DNA of 64,000 nt from Streptomyces seoulensis (GTDB taxonomy: Bacteria > Actinomycetota > Actinomycetes > Streptomycetales > Streptomycetaceae): the NCBI GenBank assembly GCA_013364255.1, contig CP054936.1, forward strand, positions 8,140,353 through 8,204,352. The letters are read 5' to 3'. The notes beneath the pieces are model-generated. The model searched no databases. It saw only the letters and a list, made by a program, of their open reading frames with translations, and was not told the origin of the DNA. Shown piece after piece: positions 1 to 8,617 of this stretch (within the stretch, counting starts at the first letter, position 1; each line of letters opens with the position of its first letter). The position numbers and the translations under genes are program-made.

Positions 1-43
1 CCGGGCGCGCGCCCGGCGGTCGTCTCTCACGGAGGTGCCTTCG

Positions 44-433
44 GTGCGGACCGGACTGCTGCGCGTGATCGGGGCCGCGACGGCCGCCTACGGAGTGGCG
101 GCCGCCTGCCGGCCGGACTGGCTGGCCCGCCCCGTGGGGATGGTCGGCGAACAGGGCGACACCCACCCCCACACCGACATGGCGCTGCGCCCGCTGGCGT
201 GGCGCGACGCCGCCGACGGCCTGGCGATGCTCTTGGCGCCCGCGGGCCCGGCCCTGGTCACCGCCGCGGCCGTGCGCATCGCCTCCGACGTCGGCGACGC
301 CGTACTGTTCGGCCGCACCGTCACCGGCCGGTTCCGCCGGGCCGGCGCGGTGGCCGGCGCTTTGGGCTGGGCCGCGCTGACCGCCGCGGCCCTGGCCGCC
401 GGCCGCCGCGACCCGACGCCCTGCCCGGCCTGA
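44..433 (+). CDS. small integral membrane protein, unknown function
   Basis: About 129 residues. The protein has hydrophobic stretches near the N-terminus and at the C-terminus (rich in Ala, Leu and Gly), with a central stretch around the Asp-Ala-Ala-Asp-Gly segment, so it is probably a three- or four-helix membrane protein. The start is taken as the GTG at 44 because GGAGG at 31-35 sits 8 bases upstream. The alternative GTG at 35 overlaps that ribosome site and is unlikely. It ends 41 bases before a convergent polysaccharide deacetylase. I do not recognise a specific family. It resembles the many small Streptomyces membrane proteins of unknown role, and its function cannot be given. Confidence 0.7.
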   Translation: MRTGLLRVIGAATAAYGVAAACRPDWLARPVGMVGEQGDTHPHTDMALRPLAWRDAADGLAMLLAPAGPALVTAAAVRIASDVGDAVLFGRTVTGRFRRAGAVAGALGWAALTAAALAAGRRDPTPCPA

Positions 434-474
434 CGCCCCCTCACCCCCGCCCGGTGGCACGGCGCCGCCCGCCC

Positions 475-1278
475 TCAGCGCACCGGGAAGCCGAAGGAGT
501 ACCCCTGCCGCTTCAGCCAGGGCAGCACCTCGCGCAGCGCGGCCACCGTCTGGGAACGGTCCCCGCCCGCGTCGTGGAACAGGACGGTCGGGCCGTTGGA
601 GATCTCCCGCTTGACCGTGGCGACGATCGCGGCGGCGCCGGGCCGCTCGAAGTCCTTGGAGTCGACGTTCCAGCCCAGCGGACGCATCCCGTGCGAGGCG
701 GCCAGCGAGCGGCTGTACGGGGTGAACGCGCCGCCCGGGGCCCGGTAGTACATCGGCCGGACGCCCCCGGACGCCTTGGTGATCATGCGTTCGGCGTCGA
801 GGATCTGCTGCGACTGGTAGGCCTCGGACTTGTGGTCCATGGCGGTGTCGTGGGTCACCGTGTGGTCGCACAGCCGGTGCCCGGCCGCCACGACCGCCTT
901 CACCAGATCGGGGTGCGCCTCGGCCTGCGGGCCCACCATGCAGAACGTGGCCTTCACCCCGTACTCCCGCAGCACCTGGAGCACCTGCGGGGTCCAGGTG
1001 GGGTCCGGGCCGTCGTCGATGGTGATGTTGACGCCCCGCTCGCCCCGGTCCGAGGCGTGCGCGATGGTCACCGCCACCTTCGCGGCCGCGCCCCCCTGCG
1101 CGCCCGGCGCCCCGGCGGCCGACGCGGAGGGGCCCGCGGCGGCGCCCGCCCCCGCGTGGCCGCCCCCGGACGGGTCGGCCTGCGCGGTCCACACCGAGGC
1201 GGCCGTGGCCACCGCGGTCACCCCGAGCGCCGCCGCCAGCACCCGACCGTGCCAACCCCGTCCGTTATGCCGCACCAT
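475..1278 (-). CDS. secreted polysaccharide deacetylase (NodB homology, CE4)
   Basis: 267 residues. An N-terminal hydrophobic segment (residues 12-30) acts as signal peptide or anchor and is followed by an Ala/Gly-rich linker to about residue 70. The CE4 motifs are in order: TIDDGPDP (catalytic and metal Asp 88/89), HTVTH (metal His 139 and 143), RAPGGAF, DSKDF and LFHD. The family removes N- or O-acetyl groups from chitin, peptidoglycan or xylan using a divalent metal. Sequence alone does not fix the substrate, but extracytoplasmic cell-wall or environmental glycan is likely. The ribosome site before the ATG is weak (GGGGCGGGG). It is divergent from pyruvate carboxylase. Confidence 0.9.
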   Translation of the reverse strand: MVRHNGRGWHGRVLAAALGVTAVATAASVWTAQADPSGGGHAGAGAAAGPSASAAGAPGAQGGAAAKVAVTIAHASDRGERGVNITIDDGPDPTWTPQVLQVLREYGVKATFCMVGPQAEAHPDLVKAVVAAGHRLCDHTVTHDTAMDHKSEAYQSQQILDAERMITKASGGVRPMYYRAPGGAFTPYSRSLAASHGMRPLGWNVDSKDFERPGAAAIVATVKREISNGPTVLFHDAGGDRSQTVAALREVLPWLKRQGYSFGFPVR

Positions 1279-1615
1279 GTCCCCGCCCCGCTTCTTGCCG
1301 GTCCGTGTCCGCCGCGTGCCGTCCGAGCCCGCGCACTACAGAGGACGGCGGAACGCCCCCCGAGGATCCCGCTGTTACCGATCACTGACAATTCCGCGGA
1401 CGCCCGGGGACCGAACGGCCGGCCACCGCCTGACACAGCGTCGCCTTCGGTGCCGTCGCGGCCGCTTCGCATCCGGTAGGGCGTCGCACCCGGTACGGCC
1501 GCGCCCGCGCCCCCGCCCGGGGGAGACACCGGCGTGAGTGGCCCGGCTCACATGGCGTCACGAGGGTGTCGCCGACACCATGGTCCTCGTCACCGGCAGG
1601 CCGAAGGGATCCAGG
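1279..1615. promoter_or_regulatory. divergent intergenic region with 6-3-6 palindrome before pyc
   Basis: This 337-base region between the deacetylase and pyruvate carboxylase genes holds no convincing gene. GGTGTC-GCC-GACACC at 1565-1579 is a perfect inverted repeat 36 bases before the pyc start, and an imperfect outer dyad (GTCACGAGG with CCTCGTCAC) flanks it. It could be an operator or a leader hairpin. The regulator is unknown. Confidence 0.45.
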
Positions 1616-4600
1616 ATGTTCCGCAAGGTACTGGTCGCCAACCGCGGCGAGATCGCGATTCGCGCGTTCCGCGCCGGCTACGAGCTGGGAGCGCGCACCG
1701 TCGCCGTCTTCCCCCACGAGGACCGCAACTCGCTGCACCGGCTCAAGGCCGACGAGGCCTACGAGATCGGCGAGCCCGGACACCCGGTGCGCGCCTACCT
1801 CTCGGTGGACGAGATCGTCCGCGCGGCACGCCGGGCGGGCGCGGACGCCGTCTACCCGGGCTACGGGTTCCTGTCGGAGAACCCCGAACTGGCACGCGCC
1901 TGCGCCGAGGCCGGCATCACCTTCGTCGGACCCGACGCCGGCATCCTGGAGCTGACCGGCAACAAGGCCCGCGCGGTGGCGGCGGCCCGCGCCGCCGGGG
2001 TCCCGGTGCTGGGCTCCTGCCCGCCCTCCACCGATGTGGACGAACTGGTGCGCGCCGCCGACGACATCGGCTTCCCCGTCTTCGTCAAGGCCGTCGCGGG
2101 CGGCGGCGGACGCGGCATGCGCCGGGTCGAGGACCCGGCCGCGCTGCGCGAGTCCATCGAGGCCGCCTCCCGCGAGGCGGCCTCCGCCTTCGGCGACCCG
2201 ACCGTCTTCCTGGAGAAGGCCGTCGTCGAACCCCGCCACATCGAGGTGCAGATCCTCGCCGACGGCGAGGGCGAGGTCATCCACCTCTTCGAGCGCGACT
2301 GCTCGCTCCAGCGCCGCCACCAGAAGGTGATCGAGCTCGCCCCCGCCCCCGGCCTCGACCCCGGACTGCGGGACCGGATCTGCGCCGACGCGGTCCGCTT
2401 CGCCCGCGAGATCGGCTACCGCAACGCCGGCACCGTCGAGTTCCTGCTCGACCGCGACGGCAACCACGTCTTCATCGAGATGAACCCGCGCATCCAGGTC
2501 GAGCACACCGTGACCGAGGAGGTCACCGACGTCGACCTGGTCCAGGCCCAGCTGCGCATCGCGGCCGGCGAGACCCTGGCCGACCTCGGACTGTCCCAGG
2601 ACACCGTGCGGCTGCGCGGCGCGGCCCTGCAGTGCCGCATCACCACCGAGGACCCGGCCAACGGATTCCGCCCCGACACCGGCCGGATCAGCGCCTACCG
2701 CTCACCGGGCGGCTCCGGCATCCGCCTGGACGGCGGAACCACCCACGCCGGCACCGAGATCAGCGCCCACTTCGACTCCATGCTCGTCAAACTCACCTGC
2801 CGCGGACGGGACTTCAAGGCCGCCATCGGCCGCGCCCGGCGCGCGGTCGCCGAGTTCCGCATCCGCGGCGTCGCCACCAACATCCCCTTCCTCCAGGCCG
2901 TCCTGGACGACCCCGACTTCCAGGCCGGGCGGGTCACCACCTCGTTCATCGAGCAGCGCCCGCACCTGCTCACCGCCCGCACCTCCGCCGACCGCGGCAC
3001 CAAGCTGCTCACCTACCTCGCCGACGTCACCGTCAACCGGCCGCACGGCGAACGCCCCGAGACCGTCGACCCGGTCACCAAGCTGCCCACGCCGCCCGCC
3101 GGCGAGGCGCCCGCCGGATCCCGGCAGCGCCTGGTCGAACTCGGCCCCGAGGGCTTCGCCCGCGCGCTGCGCGAGTCGCCCACTCTCGGCGTCACCGACA
3201 CCACCTTCCGCGACGCCCACCAGTCCCTGCTGGCCACCCGGGTGCGCACCAAGGATCTCCTCGCCGTCGCCCCGGTCGTCGCCCGCACCCTGCCCGAACT
3301 GCTATCCCTGGAGTGCTGGGGCGGCGCCACCTACGACGTCGCCCTGCGCTTCCTCGCCGAGGACCCCTGGGAGCGGCTGGCCGCGCTGCGCGAGGCGGTG
3401 CCCAACATCTGCCTCCAGATGCTGCTGCGCGGCCGCAACACCGTCGGCTACACGCCGTACCCGACGGAGGTCACCGACGCCTTCGTCCAGGAGGCCGCAG
3501 CCACCGGCATCGACGTGTTCCGCATCTTCGACGCGCTCAACGACGTGGGCCAGATGCGGCCCGCCATCGACGCCGTACGGGAGACCGGCACCGCCGTCGC
3601 CGAGGTCGCCCTGTGCTATACCGCGGACCTGTCCGACCCCGCCGAGCGCCTGTACACGCTGGACTACTACCTGCGCCTGGCCGAGCAGATCGTCGAGGCC
3701 GGCGCGCATGTGCTGGCCGTCAAGGACATGGCGGGACTGCTGCGCGCGCCCGCCGCGGCCACGCTGGTGTCGGCGCTGCGCCGCGAGTTCGACCTCCCCG
3801 TCCACCTGCACACCCACGACACCGCCGGCGGCCAGCTCGCCACCTACCTCGCCGCGGTCCGGGCCGGCGCCGACGCGGTGGACGGCGCGGTCGCCTCCAT
3901 GGCCGGCACCACCTCGCAGCCGTCGCTGTCCGCGCTGGTCGCCGCCACCGACCACTCCGAACGGCCCACCGGCCTGGACCTGAGGGCGGTCGGCGACCTG
4001 GAACCGTACTGGGAGAGCGTCCGCAAGATCTACGCGCCCTTCGAGGCGGGCCTCGCCTCCCCGACCGGCCGGGTCTACCACCACGAGATCCCCGGCGGCC
4101 AGCTGTCCAACCTGCGCACCCAGGCGGTCGCGCTCGGCCTCGGCGACCGCTTCGAGGACATCGAGGCGATGTACGCCGCCGCCGACCGCATCCTGGGCCG
4201 CCTGGTCAAGGTCACCCCCTCCTCCAAGGTGGTCGGCGACCTGGCCCTGCACCTGGTGGGCGCCGGGGTCGCCCCGGAGGACTTCGAGCGCTCGCCCGAC
4301 CGGTTCGACATCCCCGACTCCGTCATCGGCTTCCTCCGCGGCGAGCTGGGCACCCCGCCCGGCGGCTGGCCCGAGCCGTTCCGCACCCGGGCGCTGAAGG
4401 GCCGCGCACCGGCCAAGCCCGCGCGGGAACTGACCGAGGAGGACCGCGACGGCCTGGACAAGACCCGCCGCGCCACCCTGAACCGGCTGCTCTTCCCCGG
4501 CCCCGCTCGGGAGTTCGAGACCCACCGCCAGACCTACGGCGACACCGGTGTCCTGGACAGCAAGGACTTCTTCTACGGGCTGCGGCCCGCCGAGGAGTAC

Positions 4601-4990
4601 GCGGTCGACCTGGAGCCGGGCGTGCGGCTGCTGATCGAGGTGCAGGCCGTGGGCGAGGCCGACGAGCGCGGCCTGCGCACCGTGATGGCCACCCTCAACG
4701 GTCAGCTGCGCCCCATCCAGGTGCGCGACCGGGCGGCCGCCTCCGACGTCCCGGTGACCGAGAAGGCCGACCGGGCGAATCCCGGCCATGTGGCGGCGCC
4801 GTTCGCCGGGGTGGTGACGCTCGCGGTCGCCGAGGGCGACGAGGTGACGGCCGGGGCGAGCGTGGCCAGCATCGAGGCGATGAAGATGGAGGCCGCCATC
4901 ACCGCCACCAAGGACGGCCGGGTGGGCCGGCTCGCCATCAACCGCATCCAGCAGGTGGAGGGCGGCGACCTGCTGATCGAGATCGTCTGA
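1616..4990 (+). CDS. pyc: pyruvate carboxylase
   Basis: 1,124 residues, the normal full length for a single-chain pyruvate carboxylase. The enzyme makes oxaloacetate from pyruvate, bicarbonate and ATP, refilling the TCA cycle in the cytoplasm. The biotin carboxylase domain spans about residues 1-450, opening with VLVANRGEIA and carrying the Gly-rich ATP-grasp loop AGGGGRGMR near residue 160. The carboxyltransferase domain starts at DTTFRDAHQSLLATR near residue 528. The biotin carrier motif EAMKMEAA lies near residue 1087 with the biotinylated Lys. The start is the ATG at 1616 with AAGGGA at 1604-1609. The open frame reaches back to 1538, but the family begins at MFRKVLVANRGE. A strong terminator follows. 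Identification is secure. Confidence 0.97.
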   Translation: MFRKVLVANRGEIAIRAFRAGYELGARTVAVFPHEDRNSLHRLKADEAYEIGEPGHPVRAYLSVDEIVRAARRAGADAVYPGYGFLSENPELARACAEAGITFVGPDAGILELTGNKARAVAAARAAGVPVLGSCPPSTDVDELVRAADDIGFPVFVKAVAGGGGRGMRRVEDPAALRESIEAASREAASAFGDPTVFLEKAVVEPRHIEVQILADGEGEVIHLFERDCSLQRRHQKVIELAPAPGLDPGLRDRICADAVRFAREIGYRNAGTVEFLLDRDGNHVFIEMNPRIQVEHTVTEEVTDVDLVQAQLRIAAGETLADLGLSQDTVRLRGAALQCRITTEDPANGFRPDTGRISAYRSPGGSGIRLDGGTTHAGTEISAHFDSMLVKLTCRGRDFKAAIGRARRAVAEFRIRGVATNIPFLQAVLDDPDFQAGRVTTSFIEQRPHLLTARTSADRGTKLLTYLADVTVNRPHGERPETVDPVTKLPTPPAGEAPAGSRQRLVELGPEGFARALRESPTLGVTDTTFRDAHQSLLATRVRTKDLLAVAPVVARTLPELLSLECWGGATYDVALRFLAEDPWERLAALREAVPNICLQMLLRGRNTVGYTPYPTEVTDAFVQEAAATGIDVFRIFDALNDVGQMRPAIDAVRETGTAVAEVALCYTADLSDPAERLYTLDYYLRLAEQIVEAGAHVLAVKDMAGLLRAPAAATLVSALRREFDLPVHLHTHDTAGGQLATYLAAVRAGADAVDGAVASMAGTTSQPSLSALVAATDHSERPTGLDLRAVGDLEPYWESVRKIYAPFEAGLASPTGRVYHHEIPGGQLSNLRTQAVALGLGDRFEDIEAMYAAADRILGRLVKVTPSSKVVGDLALHLVGAGVAPEDFERSPDRFDIPDSVIGFLRGELGTPPGGWPEPFRTRALKGRAPAKPARELTEEDRDGLDKTRRATLNRLLFPGPAREFETHRQTYGDTGVLDSKDFFYGLRPAEEYAVDLEPGVRLLIEVQAVGEADERGLRTVMATLNGQLRPIQVRDRAAASDVPVTEKADRANPGHVAAPFAGVVTLAVAEGDEVTAGASVASIEAMKMEAAITATKDGRVGRLAINRIQQVEGGDLLIEIV

Positions 4991-5020
4991 CCGGGGCACT
5001 CCCCGTGGAACCCGGCCCAA

Positions 5021-5057
5021 GGGCGCCGGTTGCCGGAGACGGCCGCCGGCGCCCTTT
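5021..5057 (+). terminator. rho-independent terminator after pyc
   Basis: GGGCGCCGG (5021-5029) pairs with CCGGCGCCC (5046-5054), and TTT follows on the + strand. It lies 31 bases after the pyc stop, between pyc and the convergent TetR gene. Confidence 0.7.
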
Positions 5058-5102
5058 CGCGTAGGCGCGCCCGGGCACCGCCCTCGCTCCGGTGCCGTGC
5101 GG

Positions 5103-5690
5103 TCAGGCGCCGTCGGCCGGGACGTCCCGTCCGTTCAGCGCCCGGTAGGCGAACCGGGTGATCACCTCGACGGCCTCGTCCTCGGGGATGTCCGGCCACA
5201 GCTGGCCGATGCTGTCGAACATCGAGGCCAGCAGGGTGAGGGCGACCTCCGGGGAGGTCGGCAGGTCGGGGATGTGCCGCAGATGGTCGCGCAGGTCCTC
5301 GAACTGGGTCCGCCGCCAGTGCCGCAGGGTGCGGGCGAAGTTCTCGTCGACCAGCGCTGCCTGCTGGAGCGCGAGCATGGTGGCCGCGTGCTCCCGGTAC
5401 ACCCGCGAGTACCCGGCGACATGGTCGCGGATCGCCTGCGGATCGGTGAAGTCCGCCTTGTGCTCGGGGCGTTCCGCCTGGCGGTCGCCCGCCTCGGAGA
5501 CCTCCGCGAGCAGCGCCTCCAGCAGCTCCTCCTTGCCCGTGAAGTGGGTGTAGAACGACCCCGCCGACCGGCCCGCCTCCGCCGTGATGTCGGTGATCTT
5601 GGTGTTCAGATACCCGCGCGAGGCGAACAGGCGCTTGGCCGCCGCCAGCAACGCGGCCCTGGTGTCGGCCGCCTGCGCCGCACGTTTCAC
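5103..5690 (-). CDS. TetR/AcrR-family transcriptional regulator
   Basis: 195 residues. The N-terminal DNA-binding domain (about residues 8-55) shows the family pattern RAALLAAAKRLFASRGY, then ITAEAG and SFYTHFTGKEELL. The remaining helical part is the ligand and dimer domain. The start is the GTG at 5690 with GGGAGG five bases upstream. The frame stays open much further upstream, but only because it runs antisense through the monooxygenase gene. It is divergently transcribed from a flavin monooxygenase, with a TGAATCT/AGATTCA dyad in the 79-base gap. The natural inference is that it represses that gene and itself in response to an aromatic or polyketide-like ligand. Confidence 0.92.
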   Translation of the reverse strand: MKRAAQAADTRAALLAAAKRLFASRGYLNTKITDITAEAGRSAGSFYTHFTGKEELLEALLAEVSEAGDRQAERPEHKADFTDPQAIRDHVAGYSRVYREHAATMLALQQAALVDENFARTLRHWRRTQFEDLRDHLRHIPDLPTSPEVALTLLASMFDSIGQLWPDIPEDEAVEVITRFAYRALNGRDVPADGA

Positions 5691-5709
5691 GCGGACCTCC
5701 CTCGCCTTC

Positions 5710-5767
5710 TTGACAGCGCACGCTAGCAGGCTCCACGATGAATCTAAATTCACTGAATGGAGATTCA
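5710..5767 (+). promoter_or_regulatory. promoter and TetR operator of the monooxygenase gene
   Basis: TTGACA at 5710-5715 is spaced 18 bases from CACGAT at 5734-5739, a plausible housekeeping promoter. Downstream lies the perfect inverted repeat TGAATCT (5739-5745) / AGATTCA (5761-5767), with a nested dyad ATTCA-C-TGAAT (5748-5758). The position over the start region, between a TetR gene and its divergent neighbour, is typical of a TetR operator. Confidence 0.65.
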
Positions 5768-5769
5768 CC

Positions 5770-7200
5770 ATGTTGAGCGTCCTCATCGCCGGCGCCGGAC
5801 CCACCGGCCTCACCCTCGCCATCGACCTGGCCCGCCGGGGCGTCCGCGTACGGATCGTGGACAAGGCGGAGAAGTTCTTCGACGGCTCGCGCGGCGACGG
5901 CATCCAGCCGCGCACCCTGGAGGTCTTCGACGACCTCGGCGTCCTGGACGCCGTCCTGAAGGAGGGCGCGCTGCCCGCCCCGATCCGCGTCCGCCTCGAC
6001 GGCCGCCCGGCGGGCGAACGCCGGATGTTCGAACCCCGCGAGCCCCGCCCCGACGTCCCGTACCCGAACGCCTGGGTGCTCGGCCAGTCCCAGCTGGAGG
6101 GCATCCTGCGCGCCCGGCTCGCCGAGTTCGGCGTACGGGTCGAGCTCGGCGTCGCGCTCGTCGGACTGGAGCAGGACGACGAGGGAGTGACCGCGCTCCT
6201 GTCCACCGGCGAGAGCGCCCGCTTCGACTACCTGGCCGGCGCCGACGGCGGCGCGAGCCTGGTCCGCAAGGCGATCGGCGTGCCCTTCCCGGGCACCACG
6301 GACGAGTCCTTCCGCGTCCTGGTCGGCGACGTGCGCGCCCCGGGCCTCGATCCCGCCTTCGGCCACTGGTTCGCGGCGGCGGACGACCCCATGTCCGGCG
6401 TCGTCATGACTCCGCTGCCCGGCACCGGCATGTTCCAGTACGCCTCGGTGCTCGGCGCGGACGACGACGCCTCCCTGGCCACCATGCAGGCCGTCCTGGA
6501 CCGGTTCTCGGCCGGCGTGCGGCTGACCGGCCACGGCTGGGCGACGGTGTGGCGGCCCAACGTACGGCTCGCCGAGCGCTACCGGCGGGGCAGGGTCTTC
6601 CTCGCCGGCGACGCCGCCCACGTCCACCCGCCCACCGGCGGCCAGGGCATGAACACCGGCGTCCAGGACGCCTACAACCTCGGCTGGCGGCTGGCCACCG
6701 AGACCGGCCTCGACCGCTACGAGACCGAGCGGCGCGCCGTCGCCGCCCGCGTCCTCGGCGTCAGCACCGAACTGCTCACCCGGTACGCCGAGGGCCACGA
6801 GGACGCCCACCGCCGCGGCGAGGAGGGCTTCGGCCTGGACATCACCTACCGCGCCCCCGACGCCACCGGCGCCCTCGTCACCGGCGACCGCGCCCCCGAC
6901 GCCCCCCTGCGCGACGCCTCCGGCGGAGCGGTCCGCCTCTTCGACCTCTTCCGCGGGCCGCACTTCACCCGCCTGGTCTTCGGCGGCGGCACACCCGCCC
7001 CGGCCGCCCCGGACACACGTGTCCCCGCGGCGGCCGGCGCCCCGCACACCTGGACCGTGCTGCGCCCCGGCGAACAGCCCCCGGCGGGACCCGCCGACGG
7101 CGCCCGCTTCGTCGTGGACGCCGACGGGCACGCGTACGCCGCCTACGCCGCCGCCCCGGGCGACGCCTTCCTGGTCCGCCCCGACGGCTACCTGGCCTGA
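5770..7200 (+). CDS. FAD-dependent aromatic monooxygenase (PheA/TfdB type)
   Basis: 476 residues, group A flavoprotein hydroxylase. The dinucleotide-binding motif GAGPTGLTLA is at residues 8-17. The DG motif is in GADGGASLVRKAIG near residue 157, and the GD motif is in FLAGDAAHVHPPTGGQGMN near residue 277, which contacts FAD ribose and pyrophosphate. The C-terminal roughly 100 residues form the thioredoxin-like domain usual in polyketide and phenol hydroxylases. It would hydroxylate an aromatic substrate with NAD(P)H and oxygen; the substrate is unknown. The start is the ATG at 5770 with GGAG at 5759-5762. The operator just upstream and the divergent TetR gene suggest inducible expression. 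Confidence 0.92.
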   Translation: MLSVLIAGAGPTGLTLAIDLARRGVRVRIVDKAEKFFDGSRGDGIQPRTLEVFDDLGVLDAVLKEGALPAPIRVRLDGRPAGERRMFEPREPRPDVPYPNAWVLGQSQLEGILRARLAEFGVRVELGVALVGLEQDDEGVTALLSTGESARFDYLAGADGGASLVRKAIGVPFPGTTDESFRVLVGDVRAPGLDPAFGHWFAAADDPMSGVVMTPLPGTGMFQYASVLGADDDASLATMQAVLDRFSAGVRLTGHGWATVWRPNVRLAERYRRGRVFLAGDAAHVHPPTGGQGMNTGVQDAYNLGWRLATETGLDRYETERRAVAARVLGVSTELLTRYAEGHEDAHRRGEEGFGLDITYRAPDATGALVTGDRAPDAPLRDASGGAVRLFDLFRGPHFTRLVFGGGTPAPAAPDTRVPAAAGAPHTWTVLRPGEQPPAGPADGARFVVDADGHAYAAYAAAPGDAFLVRPDGYLA

Positions 7201-7226
7201 CCCCGCGCGCCGGGCGCGCCGGGCCG

Positions 7227-8492
7227 CTACCGGGCGGCCTCGTCGTCCCCCCGCCCCAGCCAGCCCCGGGCGGCGGCGGCCAGCGCGGTGATGCCGGTGC
7301 TCAGGGTCGGCTCCACCACCGGGGCGAAGTGCGGGGAGTGGTTGGAGGGCTGCCGGCGCGCCACGTCGGCCAGTTCCTCGAAGGACCGGGCGGAGGCGAA
7401 GGCGACCGGGTCCGCGCCGCCCAGCAGCCAGTAGACGCAGGGCGCGCCGGCGGCCTGCGCCAGCACCCCGATGTCCTCGCTGCCGGTGGCCGGCCCCGGG
7501 TCCACCAGCCGGTGGGAGCCCAGCGCCCCGGTGAGCGCGGCGCCGGTGCGCTCGCACGCCGCCGGGTCGTTGACGAGCGCCGGGAACGACTCGGTGCGCA
7601 CGATCTCCGGCTCGCGCGGCGCGCCCGAGGAGGCGGCCTCGGCCCGCACGATCCGCTCCACGGCGGCCAGCACGCCCTCCCGCACCCCGGGCTCGAAGGT
7701 GCGGATGCTCAGCAGCAGCTCGGCGCGGTCCGGGATGATGTTCGGCTTCGTCCCGGCGTGCAGCGCCCCCACGGTGACGACCGCGGTGGAGGTGCCGGCC
7801 ACCTCGCGGGAGACCACGCCCTGGAGCCGCATCACCGTCGCGGCGGCCATGACCACCGGATCGACGCAGGCCTCCGGCCGGGAGCCATGGCCGCCGCGGC
7901 CGTGCAGGACCACGCGCAGCGAGTCGGAGGCGGCGAACGCCGGTCCGGGGTGCAGTCCGAGGTAGCCGGCCGGCAGCGGCGCCACGTGCTGGCCGAGGAC
8001 GACCTCGGGCCGCCCGAACCGCTCGAACAGCCCGTCGTCGATCATCGCCTGGGCGCCCCGGCCCATCTCCTCGGCGGGCTGGAAGACGACCAGCAGGGTT
8101 CCCCGCCACGCGGTGCGGTCCGCCGCGAGCTCGGCCGCCGCGCCCAGCAGACACGCGACGTGCATGTCGTGGCCGCAGGCGTGCATGACGGGGACCGGGC
8201 GGCCCTCGCCGTCCGTGGTGCGCGCGGTGCTGGCGTAGGGCAGCGCGGTCTGCTCCTCCACCGGCAGCGCGTCCATGTCGGCGCGCAGCGCGATTGTGGG
8301 CCCGTCGCCGCTGCGCAGCACCCCGACGACGCCCGTGCCGCCGACCCCCTCGGTGGTCTCGTACCCGGCGGCCCGCAGCCGCTCGGCCACGATCCGCGCG
8401 GTGCGGTGCTCCGCGAAGGCCAGCTCGGGATGGGCGTGCAGATCGCGGTAGAGGTCGGCGAGGTCGCCGTGCGGGGACGCTGGGCTGGGCAT
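7227..8492 (-). CDS. M20-family amidohydrolase / N-acyl amino acid hydrolase
   Basis: 421 residues. It shows the M20D pattern of hippurate and IAA-amino acid hydrolases: ALRADMDALPVEE, then the metal motif MHACGHDMHV near residue 137, FQPAEEMGRGA with the catalytic Glu pair, and the dimerisation domain with GRGGHGSRPE. Members cleave N-acyl or N-aroyl amino acids, releasing the amino acid. The start is the ATG at 8492 with GGAAGG eight bases before it; the frame extends upstream to 8558 without a ribosome site. It converges on the monooxygenase gene with a 26-base gap and lies downstream of an amino-acid permease on the same strand, which suggests a scavenging pair, although they are separated by 125 bases. 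Confidence 0.9.
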   Translation of the reverse strand: MPSPASPHGDLADLYRDLHAHPELAFAEHRTARIVAERLRAAGYETTEGVGGTGVVGVLRSGDGPTIALRADMDALPVEEQTALPYASTARTTDGEGRPVPVMHACGHDMHVACLLGAAAELAADRTAWRGTLLVVFQPAEEMGRGAQAMIDDGLFERFGRPEVVLGQHVAPLPAGYLGLHPGPAFAASDSLRVVLHGRGGHGSRPEACVDPVVMAAATVMRLQGVVSREVAGTSTAVVTVGALHAGTKPNIIPDRAELLLSIRTFEPGVREGVLAAVERIVRAEAASSGAPREPEIVRTESFPALVNDPAACERTGAALTGALGSHRLVDPGPATGSEDIGVLAQAAGAPCVYWLLGGADPVAFASARSFEELADVARRQPSNHSPHFAPVVEPTLSTGITALAAAARGWLGRGDDEAAR

Positions 8493-8617
8493 CGTGCCAC
8501 CTTCCGGTATCAGGGCCGGCGGCGCCGCCGCGCGGGCGGGCCGCCCGACGCCCAACATAGCCAGTGGACGATCTTCCCGTCCGCCCCGGCTCCGGCCGTT
8601 CGCTCAGGCCCGGCGGC

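Noticed and set aside
4702..8154. 1,150-codon minus-strand frame spanning several genes
   Set aside because: Overlaps pyc, the TetR gene, the monooxygenase gene and the amidohydrolase gene in other frames and has no recognisable domain.
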